Below are positions 9,529-17,964 of a DNA stretch of 64,000 bases, piece by piece. The position numbers were made by a program, and so were the translations under genes. Source of the stretch: Gottschalkia acidurici 9a (GTDB lineage: Bacteria; Bacillota; Clostridia; Tissierellales; Gottschalkiaceae); NCBI RefSeq assembly GCF_000299355.1, contig NC_018664.1:2278380-2342379 (forward strand), read 5' to 3'. The notes below the pieces were generated by a model. It saw only the letters and a list, made by a program, of their open reading frames with translations. It was not told the DNA's origin and ran no database searches. Position 1 is the stretch's first letter. Each line of letters starts with the position of its first letter.

Positions 9529-9581
9529 TTTCACCACTCCAATACTAGTCAAACTATGTATCATTTTTATCTTGCCAAAAG

Positions 9582-9663
9582 TAAAATAGCTAAGTAGTAA
9601 CTTTAATAGCTATCATAAGACGAGCTTTTCAGTTATTACTTAGCCTCCAGTTTTCTGGTCAAC
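9582..9663 (-). promoter_or_regulatory. RNA attenuator element E1 upstream of metNIQ
   Basis: On the minus strand a small hairpin (TGA-CCAG-AAAA-CTGG-AGGCT, hairpin 9647-9658) leads straight into a longer stem (GCTAAGTAATAAC, 9644-9632, with GTTACTACTTAGC, 9601-9589, one A-C mismatch). A T-rich tail TATTTTACTTTT follows. The same architecture precedes nifB (E2) and the SBP gene (E3). It begins 8 bases after the metY stop, so it acts as an intercistronic attenuator and not as a classical leader. The ligand or factor is unknown. It is not an S-box or T-box: the conserved cores of both are absent. Confidence 0.75.
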
Positions 9664-9669
9664 CAAATA

Positions 9670-10968
9670 TCAATATATTTTAAATGCTTGATCTAAGTCA
9701 TTAATTAAATCCTCCACATCTTCTATCCCAATTGAAAGTCTTATAGTTTCAGGTGATATTTCTGCACTCCTTAACTCTTTTAAATTCAGTTCTCCATGAG
9801 TAACTTTTGGAGGATTAATTATTAAAGATTTAGCATCACCTATATTAGCTTGATAGCTAAATAATTTTAAAGACTTTATAAATTTATTTAGTTGCTCTTC
9901 TGAACCTTTTATTCCAAATGATAAAATTGAGCCTGCCCCTTTTGGTAAATATTTATCAGATAGTTCCTTATATGGACTAGAGCTAGCAAAAGGGTGTTTA
10001 ACCCATAAAACTGCTTCATTTCGCTCTAAATATTTTATTATTTTTTCAGTATTTGAGACTTGCTTTTTAACTCTTTCTGATAATGTTTCTAGTCCTAATA
10101 GAAGAAGATATGCATCAAAAGGACTTAACACGGCTCCAAAGTAAGCAAGATAATTCAGTCTAATCTTAGCTGTAAACGGAAAGTCTGGTAATGATTCTAC
10201 AAAACTTCTTTCTTTATCATTACTATCTCTTAGTAGATGATGACGTTCTGTAAATTGTGGGAATTTTCCATTTGCCCAGTTAAAATTTCCACCTTCAACA
10301 ATCAATCCAGCTATCGCATTCCCGTGACCACTTATTGATTTTGTAGCTGAGTATATAACTATATCAGCACCATACTTTATTGGATTTAGCAGATAAGGTG
10401 TAGCAACAGTATTATCTACAATTAATGGGATATTATTTTCATGTGCGACTTTTGCTATAGCTTCAATATCAGCAACAATTGTACTTGGATTACTTATACT
10501 TTCTATAAATATAGCTTTTGTATCATCCTTTATTAACTTCCTAAACTCTTCAGTATCATTTGGATTATTCACTTTATCAATCTTAACTCCAAACTTAGGA
10601 TATAACTTGTTAAAAGCGTCTAGAGTTCCCCCGTATAATTGCTGAGTAGTTATTATCCTTCCTCCACCTTCAGCAACATTAAATAAAGTGAGTGTAACCG
10701 CTGCCATGCCTGATCCAACCCCAATAGCTGCAGTGCCACCATCCAAGGCAGCTATCCTTTGCTCTAACACCTGTACAGTTGGATTGCCAATTCTTGAATA
10801 TAAATGTCCAGGCTCTTCAAATGCTCTTAGTCTTTCAAATCTCTCAATATCTCCCAGTTCATATGATGCTGTTTGATAAATAGGAACAGATGAAGCATAG
10901 TTATGTTCTTTAGGATCATATCCTCCTCTGACTTTAATTGTGTCAAATCCAAGACTTAATTCTGACAT
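9670..10968 (-). CDS. metY: O-acetylhomoserine aminocarboxypropyltransferase (sulfhydrylase) MetY
   Basis: The PLP enzyme is 432 residues and belongs to the Cys/Met metabolism family. It contains YSRIGNPTVQVLEQRIAAL (phosphate-binding part), GSGMAAVTLTL, PLIVDNTVATPYLLNPI, and the PLP lysine in DIVIYSATKSISGHGNAIAG. The length fits MetY rather than the roughly 380-residue MetB/MetC enzymes. It condenses O-acetylhomoserine with methanethiol (or sulfide) to give methionine (or homocysteine). It follows the nitrogenase-like D1-K1 genes in one transcription unit, as expected if the reductase supplies methanethiol. Ribosome site GGGGTG, start ATG 10968. Confidence 0.93.
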   Translation of the reverse strand: MSELSLGFDTIKVRGGYDPKEHNYASSVPIYQTASYELGDIERFERLRAFEEPGHLYSRIGNPTVQVLEQRIAALDGGTAAIGVGSGMAAVTLTLFNVAEGGGRIITTQQLYGGTLDAFNKLYPKFGVKIDKVNNPNDTEEFRKLIKDDTKAIFIESISNPSTIVADIEAIAKVAHENNIPLIVDNTVATPYLLNPIKYGADIVIYSATKSISGHGNAIAGLIVEGGNFNWANGKFPQFTERHHLLRDSNDKERSFVESLPDFPFTAKIRLNYLAYFGAVLSPFDAYLLLLGLETLSERVKKQVSNTEKIIKYLERNEAVLWVKHPFASSSPYKELSDKYLPKGAGSILSFGIKGSEEQLNKFIKSLKLFSYQANIGDAKSLIINPPKVTHGELNLKELRSAEISPETIRLSIGIEDVEDLINDLDQAFKIY

Positions 10969-11071
10969 TGACCAACACCCCTTATTTATACTTAATTTTC
11001 AGACCTAATACTGATATTAATTATATTTATAGATATACAAAATCTTCATCCAAATAAATACAATCTACTTT

Positions 11072-12388
11072 CTATCTATAAGTATTTAGTGCTATATCGT
11101 ATATATCCTCAATAACTCTGAGTCCTCCATTATATCCAGCATATCCACAATTTAGAATAAGCCTGTATGCAACAGGTGCACTTATAATAAGAAGATCACC
11201 TTTAATATTTTGTGCAAGATCTCTTTCCCATCCACTACCTAATATTAATGCTCTATTCTTTTGCTTATCTTTACTTATTTCTTCTTGTATAATCCCTCCA
11301 TCAACTGAGAATTGAACATCAGCTGATCTATGTTCTGATATTTTATTAAATAATTCCCTTATACTTTCTCTATACTTTTCAGGAGTATCATCAATAATAT
11401 ATTGTTTTGCTGGTATAATTCCTAGTTCATTTAAAAGAAATTTAGAGAAACCAATTGCATAATTTGCATCTAAAATAGTATAGAATCTTCGAGGAAGACC
11501 GTATCTAAATTCAAGCATAAAGTCTGCTGTTCTTTCTATATGTGCGTAAAACTTCTCCTCTTCTTTTTTAATAAAACCTTCTACTTTTTCTTTATCAATA
11601 TTTCCGAATTCTGCAACTTGCCTTAGAAATTCTGATGTTGTCTTACCTCCTATAGGAAGATATGAGAAGTGAAAATATGGAGTATTATACTTCTCCTTAA
11701 GATGTTCTGCAATCTCTAGTCCTGCCCATGTGCTGACTACTATATTAAATTCAGCATTCGGTATAGTCTTCCATTCATTTATTCCTTCTGACTCAAGGCC
11801 AAAAAGTATATTAACCTTTAAACCTATACCTTCAAGTATTCTTTTTATTTCTTCAAGATTTCCATTCCAATATTGGTCTTGATATGGTATAGATGCAAAA
11901 ACATTTACTAATCCTTTTTCAACCTCTTCATTTACTTTATATTTATCAACATATTGATCAATTATTGCATTTACAACAACACTATGACTAACATAATTAT
12001 TACTTTTAAATCCCCCTGTTTCGACATATACTATAGGTCTATCTTGCTTTTGGTAATCAGATGTAACACTTCCAATATCATCTCCTACGATATCAGATGT
12101 ACAGCCTGTAAGTACTACATAAAGATCACCATCTATTACTTTAAAAGCTCCATCTATTACGTTTCTAAGTTTTCCTTCTCCCCCAAAAACAACTTCACTT
12201 TCGCTAGTATTTGTACATGGTATTGTATTTCCACCAGCATAGCCTTCACCCTGACCTATAAGTGCACTTATTTTTCCACTACATCCTGGCCCTGCATGAA
12301 CAATAGGAACAGCTCTTTTTATAGCTACAACAGTTTGTTGCGCTCCTAAAGCACATGAATATCTAGGTTGCTCAATAAACTTCGACAT
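11072..12388 (-). CDS. Nitrogenase-like reductase subunit K1 (MarK-like)
   Basis: The protein is 438 residues from ATG 12388; GGAGG is 8 bases upstream and the start lies inside the end of D1, a 17-base overlap. It is the NifK-type partner of D1. The three cysteines expected for the P-cluster side are present at about Cys12 (PRYSCALGA), Cys36 (HAGPGCSGK) and Cys96 (VLTGCTSDIVGDD). Further family signatures are VVFGGEGKLRNVI, VYVETGGFKSNNY and LILNCGYAGYNGGLRVIED. True NifK has a longer N-terminus. With D1 it should form the catalytic heterotetramer that receives electrons from NifH. By gene context this is a methylthio-alkane reductase type enzyme; the substrate itself is inferred. Confidence 0.85.
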   Translation of the reverse strand: MSKFIEQPRYSCALGAQQTVVAIKRAVPIVHAGPGCSGKISALIGQGEGYAGGNTIPCTNTSESEVVFGGEGKLRNVIDGAFKVIDGDLYVVLTGCTSDIVGDDIGSVTSDYQKQDRPIVYVETGGFKSNNYVSHSVVVNAIIDQYVDKYKVNEEVEKGLVNVFASIPYQDQYWNGNLEEIKRILEGIGLKVNILFGLESEGINEWKTIPNAEFNIVVSTWAGLEIAEHLKEKYNTPYFHFSYLPIGGKTTSEFLRQVAEFGNIDKEKVEGFIKKEEEKFYAHIERTADFMLEFRYGLPRRFYTILDANYAIGFSKFLLNELGIIPAKQYIIDDTPEKYRESIRELFNKISEHRSADVQFSVDGGIIQEEISKDKQKNRALILGSGWERDLAQNIKGDLLIISAPVAYRLILNCGYAGYNGGLRVIEDIYDIALNTYR

Positions 12389-13853
12389 GTGCATCACCTC
12401 CAAGGAATGTAAACGGATCTTGTTCCAACCACCACTTCGTATAAGGCATAGAACTATGTTTTGCTAGATTAGTTACAAATTCTTTATTATCAAGAGTCTC
12501 AATTATTCTCTCTGCATAATTTAATACTCCTTGATATCCAAAGCCAAACTGTTCATCACCTATTAATAGTGTTGGTACTCCAAGCTTTGCTCCCCAAACA
12601 GTCATACCACCATGTCTTGCAATCATTATGTCTGGCCTTACTCTATTGAGTATATTTACAAGTTCATAAGCTTGCTTATTACATACGTTATAGTTCTTAA
12701 CATCTCCGTAGGTATTAACAGTATGAGATAGTGCATCCGAAGTATTATCTCCGTTATCATAAACTGGATCATGATGAAATATAGCTGCGCCTTGTACTTC
12801 AAGCCCTAGTTCTCTTAATAATGCAATGATGGCGTGACCATGAGCAGCTCCAGCAGTTATATATGCTGTCTTTCCTGCTAACTTCTGTCTAAATTCATTA
12901 ATTTTAGGTGTAATTCTCTCATGCTCTTCTTTTATTATTTCTTCTACTTCGTGTTCTCTATCAAGCACTTTTCCCAATTCTCTAAGCCATGAATCTGTTC
13001 CCTTTATTCCATAAGCAGGTGGTGATTTAATTTCTGGAACTCCATATATTTGTTCAAGAGCTGCTCCTAAATATGTTCCTAAAGTAGGACATATTTGAAT
13101 TGTAGCCGCTGCTTCTGAAATATATTCTAAGTCAGCAACTGTAGAAAATGGTACAATATATTCCGCCTTATATCCCAACCTCTCCAAAAGTTCATCAAAT
13201 ATATGACTTCCCCAGAAGTTAACAATATTTACTTTGTTAGTTTTATTCCTAGGTTGTTTCACTATCTTCCTAACTATAGAATGATATGCAGAATCAAATC
13301 CTGTCGTCCATAACTTTGACTTAAACCCTTCACAGAAGCATGAAACTACTGGTATTCCTAGTTCTTCCGTCAAATCATTTGCTACACCTTCAACATCGTC
13401 TCCTATTATTCCTGATGCACAAGAGGTTGTAATGAATATTGCATTTGGCTTAACCCTTTCATATGCAGCCCTAACTGTATCTTCTAACTTTCTAATCGCT
13501 CCAAACACTGTATCACTTTCTTCAATATTAGTATTAAAATATCTTCCTATTGAAGGCTGAAGGTTTCTTTCCATTTGACCTACTCTATATACAAAATTAA
13601 AGTTAAAAAAGTCACCTGCACAGCCTATAGGACCATGATTTATTACAACAGCATCTTTTATCATTGAAAGCTGACAAAATGCATTTCCAGAGCTACATCC
13701 CATGCACTGACTAAACTTCCTTGCACAATCTTTTAACTTACCTGAGTGGGAACATTTGACTAGTTCATCTGCTGTTCCTTTAAAGCCCGTAATAGATCCA
13801 AGACGTGCTTCTCGAATTCTTACTTGTGGAACTTTTATATTAATTTCTGACAC
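12372..13853 (-). CDS. Nitrogenase-like reductase catalytic subunit D1 (MarD-like)
   Basis: The protein is 493 residues, of the NifD family. P-cluster cysteines: Cys53 (QCMGCSSGNAFC), Cys78 (INHGPIGCAGD) and Cys145 (TTSCASGIIGDDV). Active-site cofactor ligands are also kept: Cys255 (TIQICPTLGTYLG, equivalent to NifD Cys275) and His414 (MIARHGGMTVWGAK, equivalent to NifD His442). It should therefore carry a NifB-derived iron-sulfur cofactor, unlike chlorophyll or F430 reductases. Also visible are CFCEGFKSKLW and SWLRELGKVL. Neighbours NifB, NifH and MetY place it with methylthio-alkane reductases, which cleave C-S bonds of small thioethers to give methanethiol and a hydrocarbon. N2 reduction is unlikely without nifEN. 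Confidence 0.87.
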   Translation of the reverse strand: MSEINIKVPQVRIREARLGSITGFKGTADELVKCSHSGKLKDCARKFSQCMGCSSGNAFCQLSMIKDAVVINHGPIGCAGDFFNFNFVYRVGQMERNLQPSIGRYFNTNIEESDTVFGAIRKLEDTVRAAYERVKPNAIFITTSCASGIIGDDVEGVANDLTEELGIPVVSCFCEGFKSKLWTTGFDSAYHSIVRKIVKQPRNKTNKVNIVNFWGSHIFDELLERLGYKAEYIVPFSTVADLEYISEAAATIQICPTLGTYLGAALEQIYGVPEIKSPPAYGIKGTDSWLRELGKVLDREHEVEEIIKEEHERITPKINEFRQKLAGKTAYITAGAAHGHAIIALLRELGLEVQGAAIFHHDPVYDNGDNTSDALSHTVNTYGDVKNYNVCNKQAYELVNILNRVRPDIMIARHGGMTVWGAKLGVPTLLIGDEQFGFGYQGVLNYAERIIETLDNKEFVTNLAKHSSMPYTKWWLEQDPFTFLGGDAHVEVY

Positions 13854-13891
13854 AAATACACCCCCTAGTTAGACACACGTACCGTAGACCC

Positions 13892-14767
13892 CTATATAGC
13901 TGAAGCTTCACCTTTAACTGTTCCTGTTTCTAAGGCAAGTAAATGGTCTCCCCATTTTGACGCCCATTCTTTTAGCTCCTCTACACTTAAAGGAGATGGT
14001 ACTTTTGAATCTGTGTGTCCTGCGACTCTTTCTGCAAGTTCTCTATATACTTTTGCTTGCTCTGAATCTGGAGCTGCTTCTATAGTAGTTTTGCCTTGTA
14101 GTTCACTTTGTGTGACTGTAACTGACCTTGGCACATACTGCATTATTTGTGTATTTGTTTTTAAAACAAAGTCATCTATAATTTCTTTAGAGTATGGCTG
14201 ATTTATTGAATTTGCTATAACACCGCCAAGTAAAGCTCCCCCTGAATTTGAATATTTTTGAATCCCTTTAAAAAGATTGTTTGCAGCGTATACCGCCATG
14301 AAGTCAGCAGATGAAACAGTAAACACATGATCTGCAATGCCTTCACGAATTGGAACTGCAAATCCACCACATACAACATCTCCCAGTACATCGTATATAA
14401 CATAGTCTAAATCAAGTTCTTCAAATATTTTTTGTTGTTTAAATAGTTCAACGGCAGTAATAATACCCCTACCAGCACAGCCAACCCCAGGTGCTGGGCC
14501 TCCCGCCTCTACACAGTAGATTCCATTGAATCCTTCAAAAATTACCTCGTGCACATCAACTTTACTTTTTTCCCTAAGAGTATCTAAGACTGTTGGAATA
14601 TAAGTCCCATCTCTTAATGTATTAGTTGAATCAGCCTTAGGATCACATCCAAATTGCATTACTTTATATCCCATAGTGCTTAAAGCTGCACTTATATTTG
14701 AAGTTGTTGTTGATTTACCTATTCCTCCTTTTCCGTAGATTGCTATTTGTTTTAGTTTTTTACTCAA
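13892..14767 (-). CDS. NifH-like iron protein (reductase component)
   Basis: The protein is 291 residues. The P-loop [14 protein letters not shown] (about 11-24) and switch residues CDPKADST are intact. The two cysteines that bridge the 4Fe-4S cluster in the homodimer are Cys97 ([10 protein letters not shown]) and Cys133 ([14 protein letters not shown]). Arg100 matches the ADP-ribosylation site of true NifH. It passes electrons with ATP hydrolysis to the D-K partner. It is the only such protein in the window, so it presumably serves both D1K1 and D2K2 and may also assist NifB-cofactor delivery. In operon order it sits between the NifX-like gene and D1, 38 bases before D1. Confidence 0.92.
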   Translation of the reverse strand: MSKKLKQIAIYGKGGIGKSTTTSNISAALSTMGYKVMQFGCDPKADSTNTLRDGTYIPTVLDTLREKSKVDVHEVIFEGFNGIYCVEAGGPAPGVGCAGRGIITAVELFKQQKIFEELDLDYVIYDVLGDVVCGGFAVPIREGIADHVFTVSSADFMAVYAANNLFKGIQKYSNSGGALLGGVIANSINQPYSKEIIDDFVLKTNTQIMQYVPRSVTVTQSELQGKTTIEAAPDSEQAKVYRELAERVAGHTDSKVPSPLSVEELKEWASKWGDHLLALETGTVKGEASAI

Positions 14768-14825
14768 TTACTTCACCTCATTAATATATTTTTTGTTTGG
14801 CTATATTTAAAATTTTCTACTTATC

Positions 14826-15161
14826 TTACTGATAATATTGATCCGCTATCTTATTTAAAGAGTCATGAATAAAGTCATATACTCTATAAGCTTTTATCCT
14901 ATTATTAACTAGTTCATTCTCTGCACCTAATCCTATTGCGCTTACGAGCACTATTTCACAATCTGAAATTAACTTTATTGATTCTAAAAGTCTATTTTGA
15001 TCGTGACCTCTTAACTCGCATAGTGGCTGTATTTCTCTAACACCTATGTATTCTAGTGTTTTATCTTTATGAATATTGTATATATAAAATTTATTTGCTT
15101 TACCGAAATGTTGGTTTACAACTTTACCATCTTTACTTGCAACTGCTACTCTTATTGACAT
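14826..15161 (-). CDS. NifX/NafY-type iron-molybdenum cofactor-binding protein
   Basis: The protein is 111 residues with the dinitrogenase Fe-Mo cofactor biosynthesis fold: MSIRVAVASKDGKVVNQHFGKANKFYIY at the start (the NQHFG motif includes a His thought to touch the cofactor), ending with DCEIVLVSAIGLGAENEL. In many diazotrophs this domain is fused to the C-terminus of NifB; here it is a separate gene 15 bases after NifB, so it likely receives NifB-co and carries it to D1K1 and D2K2. Confidence 0.85.
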   Translation of the reverse strand: MSIRVAVASKDGKVVNQHFGKANKFYIYNIHKDKTLEYIGVREIQPLCELRGHDQNRLLESIKLISDCEIVLVSAIGLGAENELVNNRIKAYRVYDFIHDSLNKIADQYYQ

Positions 15162-15176
15162 CTCATTTCACTCCTT

Positions 15177-16052
15177 TTAACCGTGAGAAAAAGTTTCTAA
15201 TTGTAACGGTCTATCATATAGTAGCTTTGATAAATCCCTACTTTTTCCAGGAATCCCACATGCATCAGCCCTGCACTGTTTACAATGCTTAAATGCTGGT
15301 AAATGTTGCTCAGCTTTTATTCTTGCTAATCCCAGTTGATCACAATTTGGTGCAGGATAGTTTATCATTTCATTTTGAGGTATAAGAGGTATAACATTTA
15401 TTATTGAAGCTCCTAATTTTTTAGTAGTCTTTGCTATTTCCTCTACGTGAATATCATTTATTCCTGGTATTAGGACTGTATTTATCTTTACAATAGTTCC
15501 TAAGTCACTTATTTTCTTTATTCCTTCTAGCTGATTTGATATTAATATCTCAGCACCATCTTTTCCTATAACTTTTTTACCTTCATAAAGGATACTTGAG
15601 CATATATGCTTTAATATTTCTGGATTAACTGCATTTATAGTGACAGTTATTGTTTTTACACCTGATTCTACTATTCGCTCTGCCTTTTCACTGAGTTTTA
15701 ATCCATTAGTACTTAAGCATTTAATTAGATTAGGATGCTTTCTATTTATCAGTTGAAATGTATCTAATGCATGGTCTGTAGCAAGTGTATCTCCTGGTCC
15801 TGCTATTCCTACTACAGTAATATCTGGACATAAGTCTAGTGCTTTATCCACTATATTTACAGATTCTTCAGGTGTTATTATAGATCTACTAACCCCTGGT
15901 CTATTTTCACATTTGTTAAAACTTCTTTTGCAAAATTTACACTGAATATTACAAGATGGACTTACAGGAAGATGTATTCTTCCATATTTAACATGTGCTT
16001 CTCCACTAAAGCAAGGATGTTTTTTTACCAAATGATCAAACTTATAAGTCAT
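15177..16052 (-). CDS. nifB: NifB radical SAM cofactor maturase
   Basis: The protein is 291 residues. The NifB hallmark KHPCFSGEAHVKYGRIHLPV is followed by the radical-SAM cysteines Cys34-x3-Cys38-x2-Cys41 (SPSCNIQCKFCKRSF), ENRPGVSRSI, and the C-terminal motif CKQCRADACGIPG. NifB fuses two 4Fe-4S clusters, inserts a carbide carbon from SAM and makes NifB-co, the 8Fe core of nitrogenase cofactors. The NifX-like domain is not fused. The gene starts at ATG 16052 behind GGAGG and just after the terminator hairpin of RNA element E2. Without nifEN in the window, NifB-co itself is the likely final cofactor. Confidence 0.93.
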   Translation of the reverse strand: MTYKFDHLVKKHPCFSGEAHVKYGRIHLPVSPSCNIQCKFCKRSFNKCENRPGVSRSIITPEESVNIVDKALDLCPDITVVGIAGPGDTLATDHALDTFQLINRKHPNLIKCLSTNGLKLSEKAERIVESGVKTITVTINAVNPEILKHICSSILYEGKKVIGKDGAEILISNQLEGIKKISDLGTIVKINTVLIPGINDIHVEEIAKTTKKLGASIINVIPLIPQNEMINYPAPNCDQLGLARIKAEQHLPAFKHCKQCRADACGIPGKSRDLSKLLYDRPLQLETFSHG

Positions 16053-16065
16053 TTTGCACCTCCTA

Positions 16066-16151
16066 AAATAAAAAAGGCTAAGTAACCAATCTCAAAGCTT
16101 ATTTAAAGTAAATTTTGAGATTGGTTACTTAGCCTCCAGTTTTCTGGTCAA
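16066..16151 (-). promoter_or_regulatory. RNA attenuator element E2 upstream of nifB
   Basis: On the minus strand, TGA-CCAG-AAAA-CTGG-AGGCT (hairpin 16136-16147) is followed by a 21-bp perfect stem: GGCTAAGTAACCAATC and onward (16134-16114) pairs with 16096-16076. The tail TTTTTTATTTT then runs into the nifB ribosome site. This is a strong intrinsic terminator in the leader of a cofactor-maturation and reductase operon, so a factor or ligand must relieve it. It shares 28 identical bases with E1. Confidence 0.85.
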
Positions 16152-16160
16152 CTAATTTTT

Positions 16161-16173
16161 AATACCAAGTATT
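16161..16173. promoter_or_regulatory. Inverted repeat shared with the cysK leader (possible operator)
   Basis: AATAC-N3-GTATT lies about 30 bases downstream of the inferred start of the nifB transcript. A matching AATACCAAGTA word lies just after the cysK transcription start (23747-23757). A common repressor of sulfur genes is possible, but which one is not shown. Confidence 0.35.
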
Positions 16174-16184
16174 CTTATCATTAT

Positions 16185-16210
16185 TATATGTTTTATGTTG
16201 TAAACATATA
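16185..16210. promoter_or_regulatory. Dyad over the nifB promoter -10 and start
   Basis: TATATGTTT and AAACATATA are arranged as a 9-base inverted repeat with an 8-base centre, overlapping the -10 box and start point. The position suits a repressor operator; the protein is unknown. Confidence 0.35.
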
Positions 16211-16236
16211 ATATAACTTAAGATATATTTTGTCAA
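16208..16236 (-). promoter_or_regulatory. Sigma-A type promoter for the nifB operon
   Basis: Read on the minus strand: TTGACA (16236-16231), a 17-base spacer, then TATTAT (16213-16208). The start is expected near 16201, giving a leader of about 50 bases before element E2. An inverted repeat overlaps the -10 region. Confidence 0.7.
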
Positions 16237-16423
16237 TCTTTTTTATAGTTAACTTTTATTCTTTTCTTATGCCTAGTTTAACTTTGTGCCTCTACATCTA
16301 TGATTCCTTTCTATACTACAAAGTTTACAGAAATATCCGATGAACCGTCTAGTTTCCATAAATATCTTCAATTTTAGTTATATATATCATCCACTTTATC
16401 TTTAAAGTTCCATCTATATTTCT
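16237..16423. other. Intergenic stretch between D2 and the nifB promoter
   Basis: Between the D2 stop and the nifB promoter I see no clear terminator and no open frame with family similarity. Read-through from K2-D2 into nifB therefore remains possible, checked by element E2. Confidence 0.4.
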
Positions 16424-17950
16424 TTAAAAAGCTCCTGACAAAGCTTCAGATAATATCTCTTCTGGCTCTTCTATATATAGGAATGGATTTTCTTTGTACC
16501 ATTCTTCAAAGTAAGGTGGTTTAATATTTTCAGTTATATTCTTATTAAATATAGTATTTTTGAGTACTCTATTTAATCTTCTTATAATTTCAAAAGATCC
16601 TGAATATCCCATATAATTATAGGTCTGACCGAATATAGGAAGTATAGGTACTCCGTGTTTAGCCGCCCATACATTTCCACCAGTATGTCCTATATATATA
16701 TCAGGCTTCAATCTTTCAATAATATTTGATTGCTCAAAAGGCTGACCTGTAGCTGCATTAAATATTATTTTATTTTTATCACCTTCTAATCCTTCTATAA
16801 GTTCATTTGCAAAATGATCATAGTGATAACCTCTCATACCAATAATCTTTATATCTAAAAATTCTAATAATTCTGCCGTCGCTAATACCCGTATTTCTCC
16901 CCCTGCTAAAAGAGCTGTTCTTCCACTTAAAGATTTTCTAAAAGGTTCTAAAGCTTCTTTAAGAGCTTTATTTTCTGACTCTATAACACCTTCAGCCTCT
17001 TTTTCTAGCCCGAAGAATTCAGCTATATCTCTAATCCATCTATTGGTATTTTTAATTCCAATAGGTATAGTTTTTAATATAAATGGAATATCATACTTGG
17101 ACTTTAAATGCTCTACAAAGTAGTCATCGTGAGTAGCACATATGCTCACATTTAATGCTGCATCTAACATATCTTGAAAATCATCTGGATGAGAATAGCA
17201 AGGTAATACCCTTACCTCAAGTCCCAATTTTTCTAAAAGTCTTATTAATTCAGTTTCATCTAGCTTGCTCATAGAAGACACATTAAGTAAATTTATTGTA
17301 CGATTTTCTTTTATGTTTTTTTCTCTTATAGCCTTTTCATCTTTAGGTTTTTCCTTTTCATAAACTAGATTTCTTAATATCCCATGGAAAACAGCATCAT
17401 ATGCACTAGCCATTATTTTAGTTTTAAATCCTTCACAGTGAACTGGCACAATTTTAGCTGTAACTTCATTTTGTACTTCTGTTAATATTCCATCAATATC
17501 ATCCCCAATTAAAGCTGGAACACAACTGTTTACTACGATTATACTTTCTGGAGAAAATTCTTTTTCAACGTATAAAACTGCATCCTTTAGTTTTTTTTCT
17601 CCCCCACTTATTACATCTGTCTCATTTAAGTTTGTATTGACCCATATTAATCCTCTAGAATTACTATCTCTAAGTTTTTGATAGTTCGTAGTTATTCCTG
17701 CAACAGATGTATTTCCACTCCCGCACCCTATTGGTGAGTGAACTATGACTACTGAGTCTCTTATGGTGTTCAAAGTAGCAAGACTTAAATTTAATTGACA
17801 TCCTTGAGTTTGATAAAATGTTCTTTTGCTGTTATTGAGGCACCCTTTCTTTGACTTTTCCAAAAGACTAGAACAGCATCCTCCAAAACTATTACACGCT
17901 CCCAACCTATCCTCACGAACAGGTGGAGTTTTTGATTTTATATAATCCAT
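16424..17950 (-). CDS. Second nitrogenase-like catalytic subunit D2
   Basis: The NifD-type protein is 508 residues and clearly diverged from D1. Cluster cysteines are kept: Cys51 (YQTQGCQLNL), Cys76 (VHSPIGCGSGN) and Cys143 (VNSCVPALIGDDI). The cofactor ligands correspond to Cys271 (NVSICATHDDYF) and His422 (YIGHTGGNVWAAK). An additional cysteine-rich N-terminus (ACNSFGGCC and KKGC) differs from D1. It lies downstream of K2 in the same unit as an SsuABC-like importer and has no NifH or NifB of its own in that unit. It is probably a second C-S (or similar) reductase for the imported compound; the substrate is unknown. Confidence 0.83.
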   Translation of the reverse strand: MDYIKSKTPPVREDRLGACNSFGGCCSSLLEKSKKGCLNNSKRTFYQTQGCQLNLSLATLNTIRDSVVIVHSPIGCGSGNTSVAGITTNYQKLRDSNSRGLIWVNTNLNETDVISGGEKKLKDAVLYVEKEFSPESIIVVNSCVPALIGDDIDGILTEVQNEVTAKIVPVHCEGFKTKIMASAYDAVFHGILRNLVYEKEKPKDEKAIREKNIKENRTINLLNVSSMSKLDETELIRLLEKLGLEVRVLPCYSHPDDFQDMLDAALNVSICATHDDYFVEHLKSKYDIPFILKTIPIGIKNTNRWIRDIAEFFGLEKEAEGVIESENKALKEALEPFRKSLSGRTALLAGGEIRVLATAELLEFLDIKIIGMRGYHYDHFANELIEGLEGDKNKIIFNAATGQPFEQSNIIERLKPDIYIGHTGGNVWAAKHGVPILPIFGQTYNYMGYSGSFEIIRRLNRVLKNTIFNKNITENIKPPYFEEWYKENPFLYIEEPEEILSEALSGAF

Positions 17951-17964
17951 TTACTTCTACCCCC

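Noticed and set aside
9637..9662. Promoter reading TTGACC in element E1/E2
   Set aside because: TTGACC overlaps the conserved hairpin; the distance-matched -10 differs between copies (GTAATA, GTAACC), and E2 already has a much better promoter upstream.
9580..9665. S-box (SAM) riboswitch or T-box in front of metNIQ
   Set aside because: The conserved cores of S-box and T-box are absent, the element is only about 80 bases long, and it recurs as a distinct family of three.
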